A DNA stretch of 64,000 bases from Trichomonas vaginalis G3 (taxonomy: Eukaryota; Parabasalia; Trichomonadida; Trichomonadidae): contig NC_067207.1 of assembly GCF_026262505.1 (NCBI RefSeq), forward strand, positions 17,390,082 through 17,454,081. Direction: 5' to 3'. Below, one piece after another: positions 32,011-41,645 of the stretch (within the stretch, counting starts at the first letter, position 1; each line of letters opens with the position of its first letter). The position numbers and the translations under genes were made by a program. The notes under the pieces were generated by a model. The model was not told the origin of the DNA and did not search any database. It worked only from the letters and a program-made list of their open reading frames with translations.

Positions 32011-32634
32011 TTACCATCACTCTTGTGGAATAAGTAATCAATATTACCGAAACATGCATTTCGGTTCTTTGACCTCCCTGCTTTAATACAGCATTATTCT
32101 TTTGTTCAAGCATCATTATAAGTATCCTCGTTTGTATTATATACATTATCTTAAACAATACCCATACGCTTTTCAAGTAAAACCATTACACACCGAATTT
32201 TTTTATCCAATAGTATTGTTGCGTTGAGATCATACATTCAAAAATATGTTAAAGTTAATAGAAGATGTCGAACTTTTTAATTTTCTTGAATAGTATTCTC
32301 TTTGTTCGAAAAATAATATATTAAATTGTTTATTAAATCAATATTTGCAATTATTTTCAGAGCCAAATAAACCGATATTATTACTTTATGATTTTTCTTG
32401 TTTGATTTGAAATAATTATTCAAATTATGAAGGGAATCAAATTTCATGAAATATTTTGAAATCTGGATTGACAACTAGATTCATTTTGCATTATTTTGAT
32501 GTGAATTTAAGTCTGTAATATACCTTACATAATGAGAGAGGGTCAAAGTTGCTATTTGTCACTTTTCCACCAGAATATAATGGGGAAAAAGTTATCATAT
32601 AGTTGATCTAATTCACTGAGGTGAGAGATGCATC

Positions 32635-32688
32635 TAGTGTAATGGGATAAACAGTGGGATTGCTGCTCTAAGTCCTAGGTTCGAGACA
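32635..32688 (+). other. tRNA-like Pol III promoter (A and B boxes), SINE-like or tRNA relic
   Basis: TAGTGTAATGG at 32635-32645 fits the A-box consensus TRGYNNARNNG at every position. GGTTCGAGACA at 32678-32688 is a near-consensus B box. The 32-base gap is the usual tRNA spacing, and T runs follow at about 32699 and 32708. The acceptor and T stems do not pair, so it is not a functional tRNA. It may be a tRNA-derived SINE head or a tRNA pseudogene carried inside the DNA element. Confidence 0.55.
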
Positions 32689-33617
32689 CATTGGCTTAAT
32701 TTTTCTCTTTTTTATTGACGTAAACTATTCAATTTTTGTGTTCTCCATTCAAATTTCAGAATTTTTTTTGCAGATTTCACGCTACATTCGAAGTTACCTT
32801 TTGTAACAACCACTACTGCCTACGAAAGACGAAAGTGTGTCACGATTTCACCCTTACATAATAAAGTTAGTTTCATTAGATAAAAATTTAAGTATTATCA
32901 TAAACATTACATGTTAAAAGATGATTGTAATCAAATTTAATTTTCTATGCATAAGCTGAGAATATTTTATCAGAATAATCAAACAAAAGAAAAGATTCAA
33001 TTTGAAATTTAAGAAGCTATAAGTATTCCCCAAATATGTGAAACTAATGTGAACACGAATCTAGTGAATTTTAACAATAGATAAGAATTGTTATGTAAAA
33101 AAATATGTAGCAATGTAGTTGTTATGCAAAAAAATGAAAATCTATCTTGGAGGATAGTGTGCTATTAATAAAAGGAAATTAAAAAGAAGTGAAAAATTTA
33201 AAATTTAGTAAAAATATAAAAAATATAGTATTCTACGGAGAAAATATGATTTCATATATACATAGAGGTATGAGACTTGATTACTGGACGAAAATCATGA
33301 TGGTTGCATAAATTTGTTCAAAATATAGAAAAAGAATGATATTTTTTGTTAAGATAAGTAATTATATCTTGGAAGATTTTATATGCATGTATCATAAATG
33401 AAAGTTTTCGTTGAATCTGAATAATATTTTCAAAAGAATGTCTACTTTTGGGTTTTAAATGTAATCATGAGTAAATCATCTATTGGATGGAGGTATGAGA
33501 TACGCGTAGTGTACTGTGATATAAAAAGATTCGTTGAACAACCAACAAGTAGTGATGAGCTTGCGTCTATCGGTTATTGCTTTAAGATTACGGTAGTTCA
33601 GTATTGCATATTCCTTT

Positions 33618-33890
33618 ATCCTATTCCTGTTGGTCAAGGCTTATTGAGATAGCCTCTTGATTAAGTTTCTTAGGAAACGAGGCCAGTATGCAACTAAACT
33701 TTTAGTAGAACAATACCCCCTATTTACCTGGAAATGAGGTTATATGAGCATAAACTCTTTCGGAAACTTCTTAAAGGTTACCTGAAAAAAGGCCTCTGTT
33801 CCTATTCCTCTAGAAACGATAATTAATGAGGGGGTTGAGTATACTAACACCCCCTATTTTTCGAAAATTTTTCTTATGATGCTCGCCCCC
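33618..33890 (-). repeat. Right terminal inverted repeat of the 2.15-kb element
   Basis: 273 bp, the inverted match of 31737-32010 with a single one-base length difference inside an A run. Confidence 0.9.
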
Positions 33891-33959
33891 AATCTTATTT
33901 TCTCCATAAATATCGGATATTGATCTTCCTGATTCAAAATTTAATCATAATTATAATTC

Positions 33960-34790
33960 ATGTGTTTTATCTTATTACTCGCACGTTGTACTTTCTCGAT
34001 TGACCCAAATCATCACATGAATAGTAACAGAGATCGTGCGTACCAACAATCAAGAAATTACGAGACGAGACGAACTTATTCAAGACCTACACTTAAACCA
34101 ATAGATCCAACAAACCCACATAAAACAGTTATCCCAATAACAACTAAACCAGTCATCACAAAAATTCCGAAACCAATAATTATTTATACCAGAACCCCAA
34201 CGAAAAACTTCACTTTTAATCCAAATAAAACAGCTCCATTCCCAACACAACGACCAACCAAATCTCCAACACCAAGGACAAGCTACAGAACAAGGAGTCC
34301 TACACCATGTTATCAATCAAGTTATTCTCGCTGTAGAACACAAAGCCGTACGCCTACATACAAATCTAGCCGTACTGATGTAATTGTTATTCCAATAAGC
34401 TCCCTGATTTTATTCATCCTATGTTGTTCTCTAACTATGTGTGCATGCTACTGTAGGAATTGCAATGCAAAGAAAAAGCAGAACACTCCCCAAGTTGCCG
34501 AGCAACAAGAAATTACTGGTCAATATCAAGAACCTTTGCTTGCCCAATACCCAGGCAATGTTCAGGAACAAAACCTACCACAGCAGCCAATGATATATGT
34601 TTACGCTGCACCTTTCCAGCAACAACCACAAAATGTTCAAACTTACCATGATCCCCAAGCTTATGCCCCAGGAGCATTTGCTCCAGATCAATCTGTTGCT
34701 GTACAATATGGTGTTCCGCCCCCTTCCCCAGTTGTTGTAACAAATCAAGAAGAACCAGCACCAAACCCATATGCTAATTATTTAAAGTAA
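33960..34790 (+). CDS. Single-pass surface glycoprotein-like protein with Thr/Pro ectodomain (276 aa)
   Basis: The N-terminus MCFILLLARCTFSI looks like a short signal peptide. Residues about 20-138 form a Thr/Pro/Arg-rich ectodomain (RTPTKN, TQRPTKSPTPRTS) suited to heavy O-glycosylation. One membrane span follows at about 141-163 (IVIPISSLILFILCC), then a Cys/Lys stop-transfer and a Gln/Pro/Tyr-rich cytosolic tail ending NPYANYLK. The layout, short ectodomain plus tail, resembles small trichomonad surface proteins, but no family is recognised. The ATG lies 69 bp after the end of the 2.15-kb element, so the original promoter is largely replaced by, or abutted to, element sequence. Confidence 0.7.
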   Translation: MCFILLLARCTFSIDPNHHMNSNRDRAYQQSRNYETRRTYSRPTLKPIDPTNPHKTVIPITTKPVITKIPKPIIIYTRTPTKNFTFNPNKTAPFPTQRPTKSPTPRTSYRTRSPTPCYQSSYSRCRTQSRTPTYKSSRTDVIVIPISSLILFILCCSLTMCACYCRNCNAKKKQNTPQVAEQQEITGQYQEPLLAQYPGNVQEQNLPQQPMIYVYAAPFQQQPQNVQTYHDPQAYAPGAFAPDQSVAVQYGVPPPSPVVVTNQEEPAPNPYANYLK

Positions 34791-34934
34791 AAAAAGTATA
34801 TTTATTAGATGTTAAAAAATTGATATTCATAAAGTTTTTATAATGAAATTCAAAATATCAATAAAAATATTTTGAATTATACGTAAAATTTCTGATTAAG
34901 TTGGATAGAAAGAATATCTATTTACTAAACAAGA

Positions 34935-35222
34935 TCATTCTGTCTTAATAATTGCATAAAGAGTGGATGAATCTCTAATCATAGAAATTTTTGCAGTATG
35001 CTGCACTAAATACATAGGACTATCTTCAGCATCGGGTATTCTCATCTGTATAGTTGAAGGATTGACATGGTATGTGACTGAAAGTTGTGCTACAATTTCT
35101 TCTACCGTTATATCGGTTGTTCTGTCATATTGAATGGCCATTGGCTCTGTTTTTCCATTAATAATCGGAATAACTGTAAGGGTGATTAAGTCTTCTGTAA
35201 CCGATGATTTAAAATGGGACAT
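34935..35222 (-). CDS. Small ubiquitin-like/beta-grasp-type protein (95 aa)
   Basis: Complete ATG-started frame with Inr-like TCATTTCA two bases before the ATG (minus strand, 35225-35232). A beta-strand (DLITLTVIPIING) is followed by a helix (ITVEEIVAQLSVTY) and later strands, which fits a ubiquitin-like fold. There is no C-terminal diglycine and no catalytic motif. It is convergent with the surface-protein gene, 145 bases apart. Function unknown. Confidence 0.6.
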   Translation of the reverse strand: MSHFKSSVTEDLITLTVIPIINGKTEPMAIQYDRTTDITVEEIVAQLSVTYHVNPSTIQMRIPDAEDSPMYLVQHTAKISMIRDSSTLYAIIKTE

Positions 35223-35579
35223 TATGAAATGATTTTAGCAAAATATTGAACCAAAATTTTGGTTTACAATTTGTAAAGTTTATCAATATATTTAAGGCCT
35301 TTCATTTGATTTGGATTGCTTGTGAATTATAGTTGAAATTTTTAATGAAAACTGTTATCAATTATCCGCTAAAAATTGATGAAAAAATAGAATTTTTAAT
35401 TTTGGATTGAGAAAACGAATAAGATAGCATTGACATGTCAGAAAATAATTCGAAATTTTGAAAAATCGTGAAATAATGTTTTGAAATCTTGAAAAATATG
35501 CATTTAAGTAATAACCTTGGTGTATTTGATATCAAATAATGATTTCTAAAGGAAGTATAGAATAAAATTTGGGGTATTA

Positions 35580-35853
35580 TTATTGTCGTCTGGCGGTTTT
35601 AGACGACAATGCGAATTTTCAAATAATAGGATTTTTAGCCAGATAAAGAGCTACTCCATATATCATGCGTGTTTGCATACTATATACATAGATGGAATTG
35701 ATGTTCTTCCTTTATTTAGGTACCGAAACATGCTTGAAAAATCTATTTTTTAGACGACAATGATAATTTTGTCACTTTTCCAGACGACAATAATAATTTG
35801 TCACCTTTTTAGACGACAATAATAATTTTGTCACTTTTCCCAGACGACAATAA
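35580..35853. repeat. Cluster of about 30-bp AGACGACAAT repeats with inverted ends
   Basis: A 14-bp inverted repeat, TTATTGTCGTCTGG, lies at 35580-35593 with its mate at 35840-35853. AGACGACAAT also recurs at 35601, 35752, 35782 and 35811. The last three and the right mate are spaced 29-31 bp with ATTTTGTCACTTTT-type filler, i.e. a short tandem array. It could be a small decayed MITE. Clear target duplications are not seen. Confidence 0.6.
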
Positions 35854-36794
35854 AACATCCTCATAAAATTTGGGCTGGCGTGTATTTGAAAATAAATTTT
35901 CAAAAATCTTCAACAATGGAAAAAATAATGCAGATTCCGATGTCTTAATGCATTAGATATATTTTAATAAGAAAGAGAAATATTGAATCAAAACAGAAAA
36001 TACGTTTTATCTATTTTTCCGATAATGTCTATATAATTGCCTATAATATTGTATCACAATATGAATTATATAGTTAAAAACATTACCATAGCCATTTTAT
36101 GAAATTGAAAGTATCCTCAAAAGTAATGACTTTTGATAAATTTGTTATAAAAAATTGAAAAGTTAAAGTTATCGAAAATTTATGGAATGCATGCAAATCA
36201 TATGAAGAGTTAAAATATATAAAGTTGGACGATTAGTTAGAAAAAATACTTCTCAAATATTTTCAATGCGTTTATAAAGTTAACGGGGATTGGCCTACTA
36301 AAATTTTTATGAGTTATTTTTATTCATTGGTCAATTTGTAGAATACATGAAAGCTAAATTTTGAATTCTATTAAAATTGTATAGCTGGACAATTAGGAAA
36401 AGAAATGATTGCTCTATATGTATATCTGATGATATTAATTTTTAAAAACTCTTATAAGAAAAGATTAGAAACATGCCTGTACCAATCGCCAACTAATATT
36501 TAAGCAATAAATAACGTGAAATAATTTAAGTTGGCTACTGTAATTAACCTAACAAATTTCAAAAAAAATCCCACAAAATTATAAATATTCAAAAAACAAT
36601 CAATTTTTGAATGAATCTCAACTACTCTTCATTATTTGAATTTTATATTGCAGTCATATGAATTGCAAATTGGGTCGCGCCACTTAACCATTATTTTTTG
36701 TGAGAGCATATCACAAAAAATAATTCTTTCAATTTTCTTAACTCAATTTTTATACTAAAACAAAAATCTGTAATCAATTTATATTTCTCAAAGT
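35854..36794. other. Intergenic, no feature recognised
   Basis: A+T-rich upstream region of the kinase at 36795. No gene, RNA or further repeat could be supported. Confidence 0.45.
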
Positions 36795-37847
36795 ATGGAA
36801 GATATCGTGACCTCGAAATATGCAGTTAAGTACTGCATGGGCAGTGGAGGCTTTGCCCAAGTATATGCTGCTATTCATAAGAAAACAAATTGTTTTGTTG
36901 CAATCAAGATGATTCCAAAAGAAATAAAGGACGATGAGAACCACAAAACACGCATACAGAGAGAAATGGAAATTTCAGCTTCCATTCAACACCCATTTAT
37001 TATTGATCTTTACGAAATAATAGAATCGGAAAAATACATTTACATTGTGATGGAAATTATTAGAAATGGCTGTTTAACTAACAAGTTATGCGAAAAAGGA
37101 AAGCTTTGTGAGTCAACAGCTAAGCATATATTTGCACAATTAGCAACCGTGCTTAGATTTCTTCACAAAGAAAAGAACATCGCCCACAGAGATATCAAGT
37201 TAGAAAACATATTATTAGATGATCACAACAATATCAGAATTATTGATTTCGGTCTTTCGAAATTTATTCAAAAAGATCATTTAACAGAAACCCTTTGCGG
37301 ATCACCTCAATATGCTTCTCCAGAAATATTAATGGGCCAAAAATATGGTTTTGAAGCAGATATTTGGGCCTCTGGAATCTTATTATACACTTTAGTTTTT
37401 GGAATCTTCCCCTTCGCTAGTGAAAACATTACAAAGCTTGCTAGAGCGATTATTTATAAGCCACCTCAATTTGAAGGTAAAATTTCAAATGAACTTATTG
37501 ATTTGATAACCAAACTTCTAGTCAAGAACCCCAAAGAAAGAATTAACATTGAAGAAGTCTGCCAGCATCCTTGGATTCGTGATGAAATTTTATTAACTGA
37601 AGCTCGTCTTAAAAATATTTACTATGACGAATTTGGAATTGAAGAAGATCTAGTTAGATATGGAATTTCTTCATCAAATGTTAAGGCTGATTTGGAAATG
37701 AATATTATTAACGACAATACTGTTTCCTATAAATTAATTAAAAATGACCACAAGTTTTTCGGAAGAGTTCCACTATTAAAGAAGAATGGCAAACCAGAAA
37801 GAAAAGAATCCTGCCCAGCTTGCAGCCTTTTGCCATCTCTAATCTAA
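36795..37847 (+). CDS. CAMK/AMPK-like serine/threonine protein kinase (350 aa)
   Basis: Full kinase domain at about residues 8-264. The glycine loop GSGGFAQV is at 16-23, AIK lysine 38, HRDIKLEN at 131-138, DFGLS at 151-155, SPE at 175-177 (APE variant) and WASGILLY in the F helix. All catalytic residues are present. The substrate loop TLCGSPQYASPEI is like that of AMPK/SNF1- and MARK-type enzymes. The C-terminal 85 residues resemble the short tails of trichomonad CAMKs and have no recognised domain. It phosphorylates Ser/Thr; the target is unknown. Start: first ATG of the frame, after a TTCTCAAAGT leader. Confidence 0.92.
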   Translation: MEDIVTSKYAVKYCMGSGGFAQVYAAIHKKTNCFVAIKMIPKEIKDDENHKTRIQREMEISASIQHPFIIDLYEIIESEKYIYIVMEIIRNGCLTNKLCEKGKLCESTAKHIFAQLATVLRFLHKEKNIAHRDIKLENILLDDHNNIRIIDFGLSKFIQKDHLTETLCGSPQYASPEILMGQKYGFEADIWASGILLYTLVFGIFPFASENITKLARAIIYKPPQFEGKISNELIDLITKLLVKNPKERINIEEVCQHPWIRDEILLTEARLKNIYYDEFGIEEDLVRYGISSSNVKADLEMNIINDNTVSYKLIKNDHKFFGRVPLLKKNGKPERKESCPACSLLPSLI

Positions 37848-39213
37848 TGCAGGCAGCAGGCGCCATTCATGAGGAAATCTCTCCAAGTGCATCCTGCAGT
37901 ACAAATTATCCCATCTCAGAAGAGAAAAACACCACCAAAAATTATTGTTTTGAAATATTAGTTGTTTGTAATAAATGTATAGATTTTGAAATATAAGCTT
38001 TTTGATGCAAAATAATGATCTACAAAAGTATTGTTTTTAAATACAAGCATAATACTAGGATTTGAAAAATAACCATGAAATTGAAAATTATCTTCTAAAT
38101 AAATGACCAAAAGTAGAGTACATCTCAATATACAAAGCATAATAAAATCAAGTCATTTATATCTTCTAAGCCAAAATGCTAGATTTATAAAATATTGAAA
38201 AGATTTATTGATTTTAAAGTAAGAATATTATAAAATATAGCAGGCTTACCTCTATGAAAGATTTTTATAGCTTAAACATATAAAATCTTGAATAATCGCA
38301 ATTTTGAATAAAATGGTTCCTTCTGTCTAATATTATTATATTTATATTTCCCAAAGGTTGTGCGCAAATCATGGGTTTATAATCAAAGTAGAAGTTTAGA
38401 TTATTTTTGAAAAGGCAAGTAAAATTTTTTTTGGCGGATCCGAGCTTTTTAAATAATAATTCAATTTTCGACCAAGGCTTATCCAAATAGTTAAAGATAA
38501 AGCATGCATTTTTGTTCAAAAAATTAACTTGAAAATTTTGAATATTGAAAACTAATTTTGCTTCGTTAAAATAAAAATCGTATTTTCTATATGATTCAAA
38601 TTTATTTAGAAAAAAATTCTTAGGGTTCACAGAAAATATGCGATAAAAATATGAATAAATGGAATAATTTATATTGTATTATGAAATTAAAGCTAATTTT
38701 AGTTGTAGTCAAACATTCGGATTTTTTCTACAGAATTTGCGACCAATTATAATTTACATATGTCTTTGTCAACCTGCTTGATTTCATGTTACCTGTAGGA
38801 ATCATCAAAAGTTTTCTCAGACTTTTTCCAGCATTGTAACGTTTTTTATATATAACTTTGATAAAATGATATTTAGTAGCTGATTATTATATTTGAACTA
38901 CACAGAAAATCTTTCAATTTTTCAAACTCAAACAAAAAATGTTTTAATAATACTTTTATTTAATTAATTACAAAGATATTAATGGTTGAAGTTTTTGAAA
39001 ATTAAAAGGTTATCGATCATTTCATTCAATTATCTTCTCCTATTATATTTCCCTTTTTACGATTTGTTTTATTTTTATACAATTGAAATGAAAGCTTTTC
39101 TTTTCGGAAACCAAAAAAAAACATTTTATTAATTAATGTTCTAATTCCTCTTGGATATTACTAACCTCTTAGTTATTCAAAAAACTGGTATGTAACTCCG
39201 AGAAACTACTTCA
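37848..39213. other. Intergenic flank ending at the Maverick insertion
   Basis: A+T-rich sequence between the kinase and the element's left target duplication. Reading frames here lack ATG starts and look random; no RNA gene is seen. Confidence 0.5.
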
Positions 39214-39219
39214 TACGTA
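39214..39219. repeat. Target-site duplication of the Maverick, left copy (TACGTA)
   Basis: A 6-bp TACGTA identical to 54807-54812, the duplication size known for Polintons. The site is itself palindromic. Confidence 0.85.
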
Positions 39220-39960
39220 AGTAGTAGGATATGAAGGGTTGTGTGACTTTTTTTGTTACATCTATATATAGACGATGCATTAAAATATATTTATTTATAA
39301 ATCATTAAAAAATTAACATTAATTTTAAAATAATTTATTTTTTTATCTTTTATAAAAGAAGCTATATATAGATGATGTCAGATATTCCGCGATTAATTAA
39401 ACATTGTTTAAATCCTGAATGGGTTAAACTTCAATTTAAAAATGAAGATTGTGAATTATTAAATGAATATGAAAGCCAAAATAAGCTAATGAGGTATAAA
39501 TATAATGATAAAGAATATTTAATTTCATGGAATCAATGGAGTCATAATCAAAGACCTCATAAACGAGAAGAAGAAATTGAAAATAATGAAATGGAAATCA
39601 TTGATGACATTAAAGAGGATGGAATTCCTAAATTTTGTAGAAAAACCTTTAGAACTAAGTTAGGAGCATATAAACGTAGAGTATTAAATCCTGAATATCT
39701 TAAACATCAATTTAAAAAGGAAGACTGTGAATTATTAAACGCTAATGAATATGAAAATGCTAAATCAAAACTGAGATATAAATATATTGGAAGTGATGAA
39801 AGGTGTAAAGATAAAGATAAAGTTTATTCAGTTTCATATAATAACTGGCACACGTTAGGGATAAGAAAACATTTAGGAGATTATGGTAAAAGTTCCGAAT
39901 TCTTCAAATCTAGTATGTACGAGAGAGTAAAAGAAATTAGAAATAATTATTTTCATGAAT
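39220..39960 (+). repeat. Left terminal inverted repeat of the Maverick
   Basis: Colinear inverted match to 54066-54806, identical except for a few differences in the innermost 35 bases. It encodes one copy of the TIR protein. Confidence 0.92.
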
Positions 39961-39962
39961 AA
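39372..39962 (+). CDS. TIR-encoded Maverick protein, left copy (196 aa)
   Basis: The coding region lies almost entirely in the left TIR. The protein contains two imperfect repeats of about 55 residues: LNPEWVKLQFKNEDCELL ... YLISWNQW (about 11-60) and LNPEYLKHQFKKEDCELL ... YSVSYNNW (about 103-163). It is charged and soluble, with no membrane segment. No family is recognised. The repeat core with its conserved ending aromatic suggests a small DNA- or RNA-binding module; this is inference only. Confidence 0.65.
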   Translation: MMSDIPRLIKHCLNPEWVKLQFKNEDCELLNEYESQNKLMRYKYNDKEYLISWNQWSHNQRPHKREEEIENNEMEIIDDIKEDGIPKFCRKTFRTKLGAYKRRVLNPEYLKHQFKKEDCELLNANEYENAKSKLRYKYIGSDERCKDKDKVYSVSYNNWHTLGIRKHLGDYGKSSEFFKSSMYERVKEIRNNYFHE

Positions 39963-40026
39963 AAAATAAACTTTAAAAATTCATGTCTTACATTTTTGAA
40001 TAATTTATTTTTTTAATTCGTAAGAA

Positions 40027-40506
40027 ATGAGTGAATCAAAATTCGTGACTGTGAATCAATTAATGGATAAACTTTCACCAATTCTCACCCAGGTTAAACA
40101 AGTAGACGTTTATTTTGATGATTGCGTACAAAGTTTATTTTATAAAGGTAAGTTTAATATTAAACCTATTGCTTTTGCATTTGATGGTAAATTAATCGAA
40201 AATTCAAAAATTTGGGAATTAATTCCGGATATTGAATTTATAACAAATATTAAGGATAAATGGTTTAAACAACAAAACCACCTCACTAAAGTTCTTTGTA
40301 GATTAATGATTAAAACTGAGGAAAAAGAATTTAACGGGTTTAAATATCATCCATGTAAAATTTTAGAACTTGGTAACGAAAAACTTCAGAAAAAATTAAA
40401 CGAAAGACTATCAAAAGATAAAGTTGAAAGAGTAAATAAACTCGCTAAAGGTAATGGTAATGGTAATGATGAAGATGAATTTGATGAGTTCAACATTGAA
40501 CTTTAA
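40027..40506 (+). CDS. Maverick hypothetical protein (159 aa)
   Basis: ATG-started, with the T-rich leader and TTCGTAAGAA just before the start that is also seen at another gene of this element. Mixed alpha/beta, followed by a Gly-Asn run (about 140-147) and an acidic tail. No domain recognised. Confidence 0.55.
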   Translation: MSESKFVTVNQLMDKLSPILTQVKQVDVYFDDCVQSLFYKGKFNIKPIAFAFDGKLIENSKIWELIPDIEFITNIKDKWFKQQNHLTKVLCRLMIKTEEKEFNGFKYHPCKILELGNEKLQKKLNERLSKDKVERVNKLAKGNGNGNDEDEFDEFNIEL

Positions 40507-40691
40507 GAAACTAATGATTATTTGAATTTATGATATCAATTATCTGATTTATTCTTTCTTCAATCTCTTCTATTCTTTTTGTTAAATCATCAATTTTCAT
40601 TAATGAGGTGATTCTTGATTGAGGAATAGATTTCAAACTAACCACCCCTTTTATTTTTGAAATTTTGAATCCATCAACTTTAAACATTTTA
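40507..40691. repeat. Duplicated 185-bp segment of the Maverick, copy 1
   Basis: Near-identical direct duplicate of 40946-41130, the 3' part of the small coiled-coil gene. A TIR-derived piece lies between the copies. Confidence 0.8.
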
Positions 40692-40692
40692 T

Positions 40693-40945
40693 AGTAGTAG
40701 GATATGAAGGGTTGTGTGACTTTTTTTGTTACATCTATATATAGACGATGCATTAAAATATATTTATTTATAAATCATTAAAAAATTAACATTAATTTTA
40801 AAATAATTTATTTTTTCATCTTTTATAAAAGAAGCTATATATAGATGATGTCAGATATTCCGCGATTAATTAAACATTGTTTAAATCCTGAATGGAATCA
40901 ATGAAGTCATAATCAAAGACCTCATAAACGAGTAAAAAGAAATTA
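40693..40945. repeat. Internal scar derived from the Maverick TIR
   Basis: Starts with the terminal AGTAGTAGG and follows the left TIR (colinear from 39220) in shortened form. It is flanked by the 185-bp duplicates. It records a past insertion of, or recombination with, another Maverick end inside this one. Confidence 0.8.
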
Positions 40946-40949
40946 GAAA

Positions 40950-41318
40950 CTAATGATTATTTGAATTTATGAAATCAATTATTTGATTCATTCTTTCTTC
41001 AATCTCTTCTATTCTTTTTGTTAAATCATCTATTTTCATTAATGAGGTGATTCTTGATTGAGGAATAGATTTCAAACTAACCACCCCCTTTATTTTTGAA
41101 ATTTTGAATCCATCAACTTTAAACATTTTATTCAATTTACACGTTGTCAATTCTTCAAATAATTTTTTATTATTAGCATAATAGTCATTAAATTCTTCAA
41201 CAGATGAAAAAATTTTTATTTCAGTAATTGGTTTAACAACGTTTATTTTTTGTTGAACATTTTCACTTTCACTTATTTCTTCCTCCTCTGTTTCATTTAT
41301 TTTTAAAATCGGTTTCAT
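40950..41318 (-). CDS. Maverick small coiled-coil protein (122 aa)
   Basis: Acidic N-terminus, then FSSVEEFNDYYANNKKLFEEL helix, a VDGFKISKIKGVVSLKSIPQ strand region and a C-terminal coiled coil (IDDLTKRIEEIEERMNQIID). The ATG is preceded by GATAA, giving the TAAATG context shared by several genes of the element. No family recognised. Its 3' part is duplicated at 40507-40691. Confidence 0.55.
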   Translation of the reverse strand: MKPILKINETEEEEISESENVQQKINVVKPITEIKIFSSVEEFNDYYANNKKLFEELTTCKLNKMFKVDGFKISKIKGVVSLKSIPQSRITSLMKIDDLTKRIEEIEERMNQIIDFINSNNH

Positions 41319-41384
41319 TTATCATTAAATAAAAATTAGAATATAAGTGATGAAATATATTTTTTAATTAATATTAAATCAGAA

Positions 41385-41621
41385 ATGGCGGCAGGATTCT
41401 TTAAAAAATTATGGGATGGAATTAAGAAAGCTGCGGGTTGGGTTCATAAAAATATTATTAAACCCGTTGCAAACTTTTTGGCACCAGTAGCGAAAACGGC
41501 AGGAACTATCATAGGTGGAGTATTAGGTACTAAAGCAGGTAATCCGGCGATGGGAGCACAAGCAGGTAACGCAATTGGTGGAATTGCTGAAGGAATACTT
41601 AATAAAATAGGGGGTGGTTAG
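41385..41621 (+). CDS. Maverick small amphipathic, Gly/Ala-rich protein (78 aa)
   Basis: The N-terminus MAAGFFKKLWDGIKKAAGW is a cationic amphipathic helix; the rest is Gly/Ala-rich and hydrophobic (TAGTIIGGVLGTKAG). It shares its first residues with the convergent 71-aa gene next door. Such peptides in DNA viruses (adenovirus pVI type) disrupt membranes or line capsids; that role is inferred here, not shown. Confidence 0.6.
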   Translation: MAAGFFKKLWDGIKKAAGWVHKNIIKPVANFLAPVAKTAGTIIGGVLGTKAGNPAMGAQAGNAIGGIAEGILNKIGGG

Positions 41622-41645
41622 TGGAAAAATAAATAAATATTATTT

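Larger units (their letters stand above)
31737..33890. mobile_element. DNA transposon with 274-bp terminal inverted repeats (2,154 bp)
   Basis: The ends are near-perfect long inverted repeats (31737-32010 and 33618-33890) that begin GGGGGCGAGC. I found one indel between the two arms, so the insertion is young or the arms are being homogenised. Inside are G-rich pentamers (AGGGGG) at spaced positions in the arms and about 1.6 kb of A+T-rich sequence without a credible transposase, so the element is non-autonomous. No clear target duplication is visible; only AAT flanks both ends. The superfamily is therefore open: fold-back/MULE-like, or a PIF/Harbinger type with a 3-bp target. The right end is 69 bp upstream of a surface-protein start. 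Confidence 0.85.

Noticed and set aside
32635-32710. Functional tRNA gene
   Set aside because: A and B boxes are good but acceptor and T stems do not pair, so it is a relic or SINE-like sequence.
38265-38630. 121-codon minus-strand frame upstream of the Maverick
   Set aside because: Starts at GTG, A+T-driven Asn/Phe/Lys composition, no Inr or domain.
40511-40753. 80-codon frame running out of the internal TIR scar
   Set aside because: A chimera of TIR sequence and a duplicated gene end; no evidence it is a gene.
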